A stretch of 64,000 nt of DNA, from NCBI GenBank assembly GCA_030431095.1, contig JAUIJU010000001.1, positions 1 through 64,000 of the forward strand, in the 5' to 3' direction. Positions 1 through 7,991 of the stretch are shown piece after piece. This stretch comes from Gammaproteobacteria bacterium. Its GTDB lineage: Bacteria > Pseudomonadota > Gammaproteobacteria > Xanthomonadales > SZUA-36. The number at the start of each line of letters is the position of its first letter. Position 1 is the first letter of the stretch. The notes beneath the pieces were generated by a model. The model saw only the letters and a program-made list of their open reading frames with translations, made no database searches and was not told the origin of the DNA. The position numbers were made by a program, and so were the translations under genes.

Positions 1-159
1 TTTCAGGTGCAGGCCTCGCGCGGAGTTTTCGTCACGGACCCAGAGGAATCGGCCTTCGTCCAGGCGCGCCTGGCCGTGCAACCCCGAGACCGAGGGGTCG
101 TCGAGTTGCAGGTCACAGGTGGCCTTGCTGCCGATGGAAACGGTGCGGTCTGCGTTCAC
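1..159 (-). CDS. FHA-domain protein, N-terminal fragment cut by window edge
   Basis: The reverse strand encodes a typical start of a forkhead-associated (phosphothreonine-binding) domain: TVSIGS, then LQLDDPSVSGLHGQARL, matching the family's IGR...DxxVSxxHA pattern. The Arg of the IGR motif is replaced by Ser, although Arg is usual in that strand. The frame is open from about position 230, but the only start-type codon in it is the GTG at 157-159, which has no convincing ribosome site, so the start is uncertain. It lies just downstream of two VWA genes on the same strand and is probably their operon partner. The C-terminal part lies outside the window, so attached domains are unknown. Confidence 0.6.
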   Translation of the reverse strand, partial: MNADRTVSIGSKATCDLQLDDPSVSGLHGQARLDEGRFLWVRDENSARGLHLK

Positions 160-267
160 GGTTCTTTTGTCTGCATCCCTGGCTGGTGCCGATTTCGCCC
201 ACGCCGGAACTCGGCGGCGCGGACCCTCATGTTAACTGATTTTCTCACTGATCTCGCCGCCGGACAC

Positions 268-1206
268 CTACTGGGCAAGCGCCAGGAAGCCCCCGGAGTT
301 CGCGCGTGCAAGGGTCTCCATGAAGGCCACGGTGCCCTGGTATTTGAAGTAGTCCCCGATGGTCACGGTGTGAATTTCCACGTCGCCCCGATTCGCCACC
401 GTGATGGCCTGTGCCAGCGATCGTGGTGGAAGGTCGCGATTGAACACCGGATTGGGCAGTCCGTCACTGAGCAGGATCACGGCGCCGGCAGGGGTTGCGA
501 AGGCCTGTTCGAAGGCGCCGAGCATCGGTGAACCGCCGTCGAAACGATCCGCAAGACCGTTCACGAATTGCATTGCCTGTCGCCGACTGGCGCCGCTGAC
601 CCGCGCCAGTTCACCTGCCGCGGGCCAGTGGTGGTACTGCGGGCCGGCATCGAGCTGTTGGAAACCGATGACACCGAATTCCATGCCCGGTTGCAGGGAG
701 TCGAGCGCGCGGGACACCGTGTCGGTCACCAGGGTCCGGTGCTCGGCCAGGTACTTGTTCATGTCCACCAGCAGAACGAAACGGGTCTGCTCCGTCTGCA
801 GGCCAAGGAAACGGAAGGTCACCCACTGGGTGGGTGTGGTCTCCGGCCCTTCTTCCGTGGTTGGCGGCGGCGGGGGCGGTTCATGCAGCGCGGCCTGCAG
901 CTGGGCGTCGCGGGTCTGGACTTCGCTGGCGAGGATGGCTTCCTCGGCCTCCAGTTCCTGGTGGCGGGTCTGCGCGGCGCTCAGCGCGACCATCAGCCGT
1001 TCAACGCCCAGTTCGCTCTCGTCCAGGCGGGCGTCGGAACGTTGCGCCAGGGCCTCCAGGTAGGCCAGGTGCCCTTCGAGACGCACCTCCTTCTGGTAGT
1101 CGGGCATCAGGATGATGGTGATGATGATGAACGCGCCCATCGCCGAGGCGAACAGGTCGACTGCGGACAGGGAATAGACCCCGAACACGCGCAAACGGGT
1201 CCTCAT
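268..1206 (-). CDS. Membrane-anchored VWA-domain protein with degenerate metal site
   Basis: A 312-residue protein. One transmembrane helix (about 14-35, starting SAVDLFASAMGAF) resembles MotB/ExbD-type anchors. A charged, probably coiled-coil stretch (41-108), a proline run (110-116) and a von Willebrand A domain (about 130-312) follow. The metal-ion-dependent adhesion site is damaged: the DxSxS motif reads DMNKY (148-152) and the downstream Thr region reads GGSPM, although the third-position Asp (LLSDG, D248) remains. It overlaps the upstream paralogue at 1203-1206 (ATGA), indicating translational coupling. The paralogue keeps an intact site, so this copy may act as a structural partner. 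Function unknown. Confidence 0.8.
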   Translation of the reverse strand: MRTRLRVFGVYSLSAVDLFASAMGAFIIITIILMPDYQKEVRLEGHLAYLEALAQRSDARLDESELGVERLMVALSAAQTRHQELEAEEAILASEVQTRDAQLQAALHEPPPPPPTTEEGPETTPTQWVTFRFLGLQTEQTRFVLLVDMNKYLAEHRTLVTDTVSRALDSLQPGMEFGVIGFQQLDAGPQYHHWPAAGELARVSGASRRQAMQFVNGLADRFDGGSPMLGAFEQAFATPAGAVILLSDGLPNPVFNRDLPPRSLAQAITVANRGDVEIHTVTIGDYFKYQGTVAFMETLARANSGGFLALAQ

Positions 1207-2132
1207 CGCGATACCCCGACGAAGTCACCGTTGTTGAGCCGCGACAGGGTCTGCAGGAACAGCACCAGGTTGCGGTTGTGGGTGTAGTCGCCAATGGCCA
1301 CCGTGTGCAATTCGGTCTGGCGAAACTGGTTGCGGTTGGAAATGTTCTCGATGATGAATCCCGGCGGGCTGTTGGGTTCACCATCACTCATCAGGATAAT
1401 GGCGCTCGCCGGGTATTCCATGGCGGCTTGCAGGGCGAAATGGGTCGGCGTGCTGCCCACGAATTTTCGGGCCAGTCCACGGGTGAACTCGCGGGCCTGG
1501 TGCAGGTTGTCCGGTGTGGCGCGCAGCAATGACTCGCCGCCGGGAAACCGCCACAGCACCGGTTGTGGATTGCCCTGGTAGCCGACGATGGCGAATTCGT
1601 TGCTTTCATTCAACGGCGCAAGGATGTCGAGCACAGAACGGATCATCAGGTCCTGGTAATTGATCATGCTGCCGGACATGTCCACCACGATCACGAAAGA
1701 CTTCGATTCCGAGGCGAGCCCGAGGATGGAAAACTCCACGCCTTCGTCGAGGTAGACCGGCTCGGGTTCCGGCGGCTCGATTTCGTCCGGCGCCGGCACG
1801 GGTACCGGCAATTCCGCGATCTGGCGATTGAGGTCATTCAATTCGCTGCGCAGACGGGACAGACGCGCCTGCGCGCCACGATTGGCCTCGTCGAGCTCCT
1901 GCAGCTCGCTCTGCATTCGACGATGCTCCGCTTCCCGGTCCTCGGCCTCACCGGCAGATCGGCGGCGCTGTTCCACCAGGTCGAGGGTGCGCGAAAAAGC
2001 ATCCTCCGGACCCGCGTTGCGGTAGTAAGGGAACAACAGCATCATCAGCAGGATGAACGCGCCCAGCGCCGACGCGAACAGGTCGATGGCGGAGGTGCTG
2101 AAGATGGAGGTTTCCCGGTCCGGGGTTTTCAA
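1203..2132 (-). CDS. Membrane-anchored VWA-domain protein with intact MIDAS
   Basis: A 309-residue paralogue of the gene that follows it. It starts at a TTG (2130-2132) with an AGGAG ribosome site about nine bases upstream. Order: short cytoplasmic N-terminus, transmembrane helix 14-36 (SAIDLFASALGAFILL), coiled coil (about 48-106), Pro/Glu-rich linker (110-126) and a VWA domain with a complete metal site: DMSGS (151-155), a TPTH threonine element and ILMSDG. VWA domains bind protein ligands through a divalent metal. The coiled coil and VWA domain are predicted to lie outside the membrane. It is the first gene of a minus-strand operon (VWA, VWA, FHA), divergent from the TPR-CHAT gene. The physiological role is not known from sequence. 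Confidence 0.82.
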   Translation of the reverse strand: MKTPDRETSIFSTSAIDLFASALGAFILLMMLLFPYYRNAGPEDAFSRTLDLVEQRRRSAGEAEDREAEHRRMQSELQELDEANRGAQARLSRLRSELNDLNRQIAELPVPVPAPDEIEPPEPEPVYLDEGVEFSILGLASESKSFVIVVDMSGSMINYQDLMIRSVLDILAPLNESNEFAIVGYQGNPQPVLWRFPGGESLLRATPDNLHQAREFTRGLARKFVGSTPTHFALQAAMEYPASAIILMSDGEPNSPPGFIIENISNRNQFRQTELHTVAIGDYTHNRNLVLFLQTLSRLNNGDFVGVSR

Positions 2133-2280
2133 ACTGCGGTGCTCCTGTGGGCCCGATGGTCATTGACAGCGGGCAGGCCGCCTATGTTCAATGCGGCATT
2201 CCGATTCCCCGGCCCGCAGCCCGGTTCCGGGCCCGGAAAGTGTAATCAATCCGTCCCGGGGGTTCAGCAAAGCCAGTCTC

Positions 2281-5200
2281 ATGACCAGGCGTTTCATTCC
2301 ATTCCTGGCCGCCCTTGCCATCGTTCCGGTGTTGGCCTCGCATGCCGCGGAACTGCCCGGTGGTGGTCTGCAACAGGAATACTTCGTTCGCCAGCAGGCG
2401 GACGAAGCGGTGCTGATTCGCGTGGACGGCCACGAAGCGGAATTCGAGTCGGCTGTATTCACCATCGACGGGGAGCGGATCATCGCCTCGGGCGTGCCGG
2501 CCAGTCGTATCGCACCGCTGTTCCAGTACGTTCCGGGTGCGCCGGACGACCGGCAACTGGATATTCGCATCACGGCGCCGCTGGTGACGGGCAACAGCCG
2601 TTTCGATATGGGCCTGAGTCGCATGAACGTACGTGACGACCGTTCCGCGCGTCTGGACGAGGCCTACCGCTGGCTGTCCTTCGGCCTGGAGTTGCCGCCG
2701 GCGGATACCGCGGCGAACTGGAGCATCAAGGTCAACGCGCTGCTCGGTGCGGCCAACGGCTTCAGGGGTTTTGGCATGGAAGAGCTGGAGCTGTGGTCAC
2801 GGTTTTTCGTCGCGCAACTGACCCTGCACCGGCTGGGCGACAATCATTCCGCGCTGCAGGCGGCCGAGGACCTGCTCGCTTCACCAGGCGCGCGGCGTCA
2901 GCCCGTCATTCGCCTGGCGACAACCCGATTGAAGGCTGAAGCATTGTCCGCCCTCCGTGGCGCCGGCGAACTGCCAGTGACGGCGGATGACTCTGCGGAT
3001 CCGGTGCAGGTCGCGGCAGCGGCGACCCGCGCACAGGCCATCCGGCTTGGCCAGGACTTCGAGCATGCCGAGGCGCTGTTTTTGTCCGGCAGGGATTTTG
3101 CAGCGCGTCAGCGCTACGCCGACGCGTTGCAGCGCTACCAGGACGCGCTGGGACTGGCGGTGGACATCGAGGCCGATGACCTGGCCACGCGCATTCGGGA
3201 AGACCTCGTGGATATCCACGGCAAGCAGGGCGACGTGGCCGCCACCAGTGAAGTCCTGCAGGCCATCGAATCCCAGCTGACCGAGGACGGCGCCAATGAC
3301 GAACTCGCGCAGAACCTGCTGGCCCAGGGTCGCATCCTGGTCCGCACCTACCGCTTTGACGCGGCGACCGAGGTGCTGCGCCAGGCGCTGGAGTTCGAGC
3401 ACAACAGTGCGACGCGGGACCAGGTGCGCCTGGCCCTGGCAGAGGCCGCCTGGGGCCTGGGTGATCTCGACGAGGCCTGGGCGCAGGCGCGGGCGGCGGT
3501 GGTCGATCCTGCAGGCAACGGCTGGCGGCGTGCGACCCCGGTGCTGGATACGGGCCGCGGCCTGGCCATCCTGGCCGGCGTAGCGCGCGTTCGCGGTGAC
3601 CACCGGGTCATGAGCGAAGCCCGCGCCGCGCAGCGCCGTACGCTGGACTCCGCCGCAGAACGCGTTTTGTGGGCCTGGGAGCGCGCGCAGGACGAACTCG
3701 ACAGTCGCCCGCCCGGGCAGTCAGCGGCACCCTGGCTGCGGCAGGTTCGCGACGGCGCGTCGGCTGCCGGCCTGTCATCTCACGGCCACCTGGCGCAGTT
3801 GTGGCTGTGCCTGCTGGGCGTGGACTGTCTGGCCGGCGCGGTGGACGCTGCCTTCCGGTCGTTGCGTGACGCCGCCATTCCACGCCACCGCGTGGCTGCG
3901 CGCTACCTTGCGGGCATGCTGCACATGCGCGACGGGCGGCATGCCGCGGCCGCGGATACGCTGGAATCCGGAGTGCGGGAACTGGTGTTCCTGCGCTACA
4001 GCGTTCCCGGGGTCATGGGCGACTGGTCCTGGCGCTACAGTGAACGGCTTGGCGAGGCCCTGCTCGACGCGCTGCGCGCCACCGGGGACGACGCGCGTCT
4101 TCTGCTGGGCCTGGCCCGGCTGCGCTGGTTGCGCGCCGCGAACGACCCGGTGGGCCTGCCGTTCGATCCTGCCGTCAGCGGCCTGGACACCGACAGCTTT
4201 CGCGCGCAGCTGGCGCGACGCCAGTGGCCTGGCCTTCAGGACGATGTCGCGGCGCTGGATCACGCCCTGGCCCCGCTGCTGACCGAGGGGCAGGGCGCGT
4301 TCGAATCGGCCGCCGACTTTCTGTCCCGGCCCGGGCTGACGCGCTGGCTGAACGCGCTGGAGGCGGGTGAGGCCGTGCTGGATTATGACTTCTCAGGTCG
4401 CACGGCCCTGGCCCTGGTAGGCACGCGTGCCGGCGTGGTCCGCGTCAGCCTGGGTAACCGGTCCGGTGTTGACGGCTGGCGCACGTTTCTTGAACAGGCC
4501 GGGGAACACGACGTGACGGCCCTGGATCGCCTTTCCGCGCGTTGGGGCCAGCGCCTGCTGGCTCCGCTGCGGGACCGCCTGCCGAAGCGTGTGTACCTGG
4601 CTGCCGGCGCACCGATGGGCTACCTGCCATTCGAAGCGATGGCCGGAAGCACTACGGGTCAGCGTCCCCAGTTCATCCGCCTGGCGGCCTTCCCGGCACG
4701 ACCTGCGCCGGCCGTGCGCCTGGACGTTTCGGTGTCCTCACAGGTGTTTCTCGCCGGGCAGCCGAGCGACTACAGCTCCGGTTACCTGGAACGCCTCGAT
4801 ACCGGCGCCGAATTGCGCGCGGTCATGGACCGTTTCGTCGGTCCGGGCCTGCAGGTGATCCAGGGCGCCGCCCTGCAGGCGGACGAGTTCGACACGCCTG
4901 CTTTCCGCCAGGCTTCGCTGGCGCACCTGGCGATGCCCGCGTGGCTGGACACCGATCGACAGAATCGGTCCTGGCTCGAACTCAGCGAGGCGCGTCGAAC
5001 GGAAGGGCGCGTCCGCCTGCGGCCCAGGGACCTGGCCCGCTGGCGCATGCAGGCGGGCCTGGTGGTGTTTTCACGCGCCGAAGCCGCGGCGACGGGGCGC
5101 GCGGTCAGGCCGCCCCTGGTGTCCCAGGCGCTGGCGGCCGGCGCCGGGGCGGTCCTGGTGACCACCTGGTCCCTGGAAGGCGATGGTCAGGATGCAGCGT

Positions 5201-5337
5201 CGGCAGCTTTTCTGGGGTCGTTCTACGCTGCCTGGCAGGCAGGGGCGCCACCCCCGGCGGCACTGGAGCGCACGCGCGATGCGACCCGTGAAGCCGGTGG
5301 CACGGACTGGGCGCGATACCAGATATGGGTCGAATGA
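2281..5337 (+). CDS. Secreted TPR protein with C-terminal pseudo-CHAT domain
   Basis: The ATG at 2281 gives a 1018-residue protein with a clear signal peptide (MTRRFIPFLAALAIVPVLASHA). The middle (roughly 250-480) holds degenerate TPR-like helical repeats, for example the FAARQRYADALQRYQDAL unit. The last 300 residues match the CHAT (caspase/separase-like) fold: YLAAGAPMGYLPFEAM, then HLAMPA, then LVVFSRAEAA, then AGAGAVLVTTW and FYAAWQAG. In active CHAT proteases the motifs are HxAxHG and SACET. Here the catalytic His is Pro886 and the catalytic Cys is Ala933, so protease activity is not expected. It is divergent from the VWA/FHA operon. A scaffold or sensor in the envelope is plausible, but this is inference. 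Confidence 0.82.
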   Translation: MTRRFIPFLAALAIVPVLASHAAELPGGGLQQEYFVRQQADEAVLIRVDGHEAEFESAVFTIDGERIIASGVPASRIAPLFQYVPGAPDDRQLDIRITAPLVTGNSRFDMGLSRMNVRDDRSARLDEAYRWLSFGLELPPADTAANWSIKVNALLGAANGFRGFGMEELELWSRFFVAQLTLHRLGDNHSALQAAEDLLASPGARRQPVIRLATTRLKAEALSALRGAGELPVTADDSADPVQVAAAATRAQAIRLGQDFEHAEALFLSGRDFAARQRYADALQRYQDALGLAVDIEADDLATRIREDLVDIHGKQGDVAATSEVLQAIESQLTEDGANDELAQNLLAQGRILVRTYRFDAATEVLRQALEFEHNSATRDQVRLALAEAAWGLGDLDEAWAQARAAVVDPAGNGWRRATPVLDTGRGLAILAGVARVRGDHRVMSEARAAQRRTLDSAAERVLWAWERAQDELDSRPPGQSAAPWLRQVRDGASAAGLSSHGHLAQLWLCLLGVDCLAGAVDAAFRSLRDAAIPRHRVAARYLAGMLHMRDGRHAAAADTLESGVRELVFLRYSVPGVMGDWSWRYSERLGEALLDALRATGDDARLLLGLARLRWLRAANDPVGLPFDPAVSGLDTDSFRAQLARRQWPGLQDDVAALDHALAPLLTEGQGAFESAADFLSRPGLTRWLNALEAGEAVLDYDFSGRTALALVGTRAGVVRVSLGNRSGVDGWRTFLEQAGEHDVTALDRLSARWGQRLLAPLRDRLPKRVYLAAGAPMGYLPFEAMAGSTTGQRPQFIRLAAFPARPAPAVRLDVSVSSQVFLAGQPSDYSSGYLERLDTGAELRAVMDRFVGPGLQVIQGAALQADEFDTPAFRQASLAHLAMPAWLDTDRQNRSWLELSEARRTEGRVRLRPRDLARWRMQAGLVVFSRAEAAATGRAVRPPLVSQALAAGAGAVLVTTWSLEGDGQDAASAAFLGSFYAAWQAGAPPPAALERTRDATREAGGTDWARYQIWVE

Positions 5338-5481
5338 ATCGCGCCTTCCCCGCCGTTCATCGGCCATTCACCATTGCCCTGTAGTCTTGATGATGACCTG
5401 TATTTTCAGGGCTGCCGCTCAGGCTGGCAATCGCTGCGCGTTGCGCGTATTTTTCGGTGACCGGGAGGAAAGGAGACAACC

Positions 5482-6294
5482 ATGAGCCAGGGTATGATTC
5501 GTCGCTTGGCCGCCGCGATGCTGGTGGCCCTGCTCATCGCCGCCTGCGCCACCAGCCCAACCGGGCGGCGGCAACTGATGCTGGTGTCCGAGGATTCGGC
5601 CATCGCCAGTTCCAGGGAGGCCTACGTGGCCACGGTTAACGACCTGAGCCGCAAGGGGCAGTTGTCCAGTGACCCGGCCGTCAATGCGCGGGTCAAGCAA
5701 ATCACCGGCCGCCTGATCACCGAGGCCATCCGCATGCGTCCGGACACGAAGGACTGGGAATGGAGCGTTGTGGTCATTGACGACCCGGACACGGTCAACG
5801 CCTGGTGCATGGCCGGTGGCCGCATGGCGGTCTACACCGGCCTGTTACAGGAAATTCAGCCCAGCGATGACGAGCTGGCCCAGGTCATGGGTCATGAAAT
5901 CGGCCATGCCCTGGCCAATCACACGGCGGAAAAGATGTCCGTGCAAATGGCCAGTTCACTGGGCGTCGCGGCGGTCGCGATCGCATCCGACCACCATGTG
6001 GCGGCCCTGGGTGGCGCCGCGCTGGCGGCGCAGCTGGCTGTGAACATGCCCAACAGCCGTGCCGCGGAAACGGAGGCTGACCGCATCGGCATCGAACTGG
6101 CCGCCAGGGCCGGCTACGATCCGGCCGCAGCGGCGACGTTGTGGCAGAAGATGGGCGCCCAGGGCGGCACGCCGCCCCAATTCCTGAGCACGCACCCGAG
6201 CCCGGACAACAGGCAGCGCAAACTGGCGGAACTGGAGCCGGAAATGCGCCGCTACTACGATCCCAACGGGAACCACCCCGTGTACCGGCTCTGA
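5482..6294 (+). CDS. M48-family zinc metalloprotease, lipoprotein
   Basis: 270 residues. The start is fixed by the strong ribosome site AGGAAAGGAG ahead of the ATG. A signal peptide with lipobox LIAAC (lipidated Cys22) is followed by a conserved SPTGRRQLML segment. The zinc-binding HEIGH motif lies at 138-142, with the third ligand likely in the downstream ETEADRIG segment. This matches the LoiP/YcaL/BepA-like group of M48 peptidases, which act in the periplasm on misfolded envelope proteins. It lacks the C-terminal TPR domain of BepA, ending soon after STHPSPDNRQRKL. It is transcribed alone; the next gene converges on it 10 bp away. Confidence 0.88.
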   Translation: MSQGMIRRLAAAMLVALLIAACATSPTGRRQLMLVSEDSAIASSREAYVATVNDLSRKGQLSSDPAVNARVKQITGRLITEAIRMRPDTKDWEWSVVVIDDPDTVNAWCMAGGRMAVYTGLLQEIQPSDDELAQVMGHEIGHALANHTAEKMSVQMASSLGVAAVAIASDHHVAALGGAALAAQLAVNMPNSRAAETEADRIGIELAARAGYDPAAAATLWQKMGAQGGTPPQFLSTHPSPDNRQRKLAELEPEMRRYYDPNGNHPVYRL

Positions 6295-6304
6295 GGAGGG
6301 TGGT

Positions 6305-6769
6305 TCAGGCTGCGGTGTCGCGAAGGCGTACGGCGACCACGCGGCCTTCGGCCGTGATCTCGTCGTCGACTGAAACGGTCACTTCCACCACCGCCTTGCG
6401 CTCCGAGGCCTCGACCACTGATGCGCTGAGTTCGATCGGCCGTCCATCCAGTGGCGTGGGTTTGCGGTAGTCGACGTGCAGTGAGGCGGTGACGCACCGG
6501 GGCGGCGTTGCATCGGCGCCGGGCGCGAAATGCGCTGCGCCAGTGGCGATTCCATGGCAGTCCACCAGGGAGGCGATCAGGCCGCCATACACCACGCCAG
6601 GTACGCCAAGCTGGTCGTCGTCGGGCCGAAACCGGGCCACCACCCTGTCGCCCTGGACGTAGCTTTTCAGTTGCAGACCGGCGTCATTTCGCGCGCCGCA
6701 GCCGTAGCAGACCTGGAACGCCGGATCGTACCGGTCCTGGATGGCGGGGGAAGGGTCGCTGTGAATCAT
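6305..6769 (-). CDS. PaaI-like hotdog-fold acyl-CoA thioesterase
   Basis: 154 residues from the ATG at 6767-6769. The N-terminal CYGCGARNDAGL matches the CxGCGxxNxxGL signature of 4-hydroxybenzoyl-CoA thioesterase-like proteins. The hotdog core follows with GVVYGGLIASLVDCHG, where an acidic residue on the central helix is usually catalytic, and a CVTASLHVDYRKPTPL strand. It likely hydrolyses an acyl-CoA thioester; substrate unknown. The start codon overlaps the stop of the upstream homocysteine methyltransferase gene by ATGA (6766-6769), so the two are translationally coupled. A functional link is not obvious. Confidence 0.85.
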   Translation of the reverse strand: MIHSDPSPAIQDRYDPAFQVCYGCGARNDAGLQLKSYVQGDRVVARFRPDDDQLGVPGVVYGGLIASLVDCHGIATGAAHFAPGADATPPRCVTASLHVDYRKPTPLDGRPIELSASVVEASERKAVVEVTVSVDDEITAEGRVVAVRLRDTAA

Positions 6770-7701
6770 GACGTCGAAGTCTCCTCGATGGCGCGGGCCA
6801 TGGCCCGGATGTGGTCGGGGCCCATACGGCAACACCCGCCCACGCCCCTGGCGCCGGCAAGAAGCCAGCGCCGGGCTTCCGCGGTGGTGTCCGGCGGCTC
6901 CGCCAGGTCCAGCCAGCGCTGTTGCCCGGCATCGTAGCGCTCACCGGAATTGGGGTAAACCAGCAACGGGAGCCCGGGTGCGGCACGACGCAGATGGTGC
7001 AACAGGCCAGGCAGGTGTCGGGGGGCGGTACAGTTGACGCCCAGCGCGACCACCCGCGGGTGGTCGACGAAAAGCGCCGCCGCCGACGCCACGGGTGACC
7101 CGTCGGAAAGGTGGCGTTCGTCACGGCAACAGAAACTGACCCAGGCGGGCGTTCGGACTTCGCGAAGCAGCGTAGCCAGAACCTCGGCTTCCGTCAGGCT
7201 GGGGAGGGTTTCGCAGGCCAGCACGTCGGCGCCGGTCGCGTCGAGCACTTCCAGCCGTGGACGGTGAAAGTCGACCAGGCCCGCGTGATCGATGGCGTAG
7301 ACGCCGGTGTACTCGGAGCCGTCGTTTCGGGTTGCGCCCCACGGACCGACACTGGCGGCGACGAGCGCCGGGGTCCTGTCGGCGGCTTCGCGCGCCAGGG
7401 ACACCGAGAGCGCCAGCAGACGATCCGATGCCGAACGGTCCAGCCCGAGCGAGGCGAACCCCTCGCGGCTGGCCTGGTAACTGGCCGTAATCAGCACCTC
7501 CGCGCCCGCCGCCACGTACTCCCGGTGAACTTGCCTGATCCGTTCCGGCGCCGAGTGCAGCAGTGCGGCGGACCACAAGCGGGGGTGCAGCGCCTCTCCC
7601 ATTTCTTCCAGGCGCGTCGCCAGCCCCCCGTCCAGCAGCAAAGGCCGACCCACCCGGAGTCTTCGCTGGAAACGCCCTTCAATCCATTTCGAGGAACTCA
7701 T
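6766..7701 (-). CDS. mmuM: Homocysteine S-methyltransferase
   Basis: 311 residues with the LLDGGLATRLEEMG opening typical of this family and the zinc thiolate motifs GVNCTAPRH and GGCCRMGPDHI near the C-terminus. These three cysteines bind the zinc that activates homocysteine. The enzyme transfers a methyl group from S-methylmethionine (or S-adenosylmethionine) to homocysteine, giving methionine. Length is normal for MmuM. No ribosome site precedes the ATG. Instead an AT-only stretch provides TATATT six bases before the start, suggesting a leaderless transcript. The downstream thioesterase overlaps by 4 bp. Confidence 0.88.
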   Translation of the reverse strand: MSSSKWIEGRFQRRLRVGRPLLLDGGLATRLEEMGEALHPRLWSAALLHSAPERIRQVHREYVAAGAEVLITASYQASREGFASLGLDRSASDRLLALSVSLAREAADRTPALVAASVGPWGATRNDGSEYTGVYAIDHAGLVDFHRPRLEVLDATGADVLACETLPSLTEAEVLATLLREVRTPAWVSFCCRDERHLSDGSPVASAAALFVDHPRVVALGVNCTAPRHLPGLLHHLRRAAPGLPLLVYPNSGERYDAGQQRWLDLAEPPDTTAEARRWLLAGARGVGGCCRMGPDHIRAMARAIEETSTS

Positions 7702-7770
7702 ATAAAAAATATATAAAACAATAAAATAAACGATATATATAATGTAAAATATAGATAGATGAAACTGGAA
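7699..7770. promoter_or_regulatory. AT-rich island, promoter region of the homocysteine methyltransferase gene
   Basis: About 70 bp of almost pure A+T (7702-7765) in otherwise GC-rich DNA, directly upstream of the minus-strand ATG at 7701. On the minus strand it offers TATATT at 7708-7713, leaving six bases to the ATG, and other overlapping -10-like hexamers. The remainder of the 290-bp gap to ettA (7771-7991) contains no ORF that I can support. Confidence 0.55.
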
Positions 7771-7949
7771 TTCACCCGCCGGTCGAGTCGATCACGATCC
7801 GCCTCGCTCCCCGGTGACCCGTACAGCGTCCTTCGTGACGGCACGATAACCGGCCGCCTGTCCGGCCCATCATCCGCCAAAACCGTGAACTAATACACGA
7901 AAAAGAAAACGCGAATTAGACAACAATAAAATTCAACCTCACCCCCCGC

Positions 7950-7955
7950 TATAAT
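7950..7955 (+). promoter_or_regulatory. -10 box upstream of ettA
   Basis: A perfect TATAAT stands 36 bases before the ettA ATG. I see no good -35 at 16-18 bases, so only the -10 element is called. Initiation here would give a leader of about 30 nt. Confidence 0.55.
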
Positions 7956-7991
7956 CCGCTCCCCGTTTCCCAACCCGGACTCTGCTTCATC

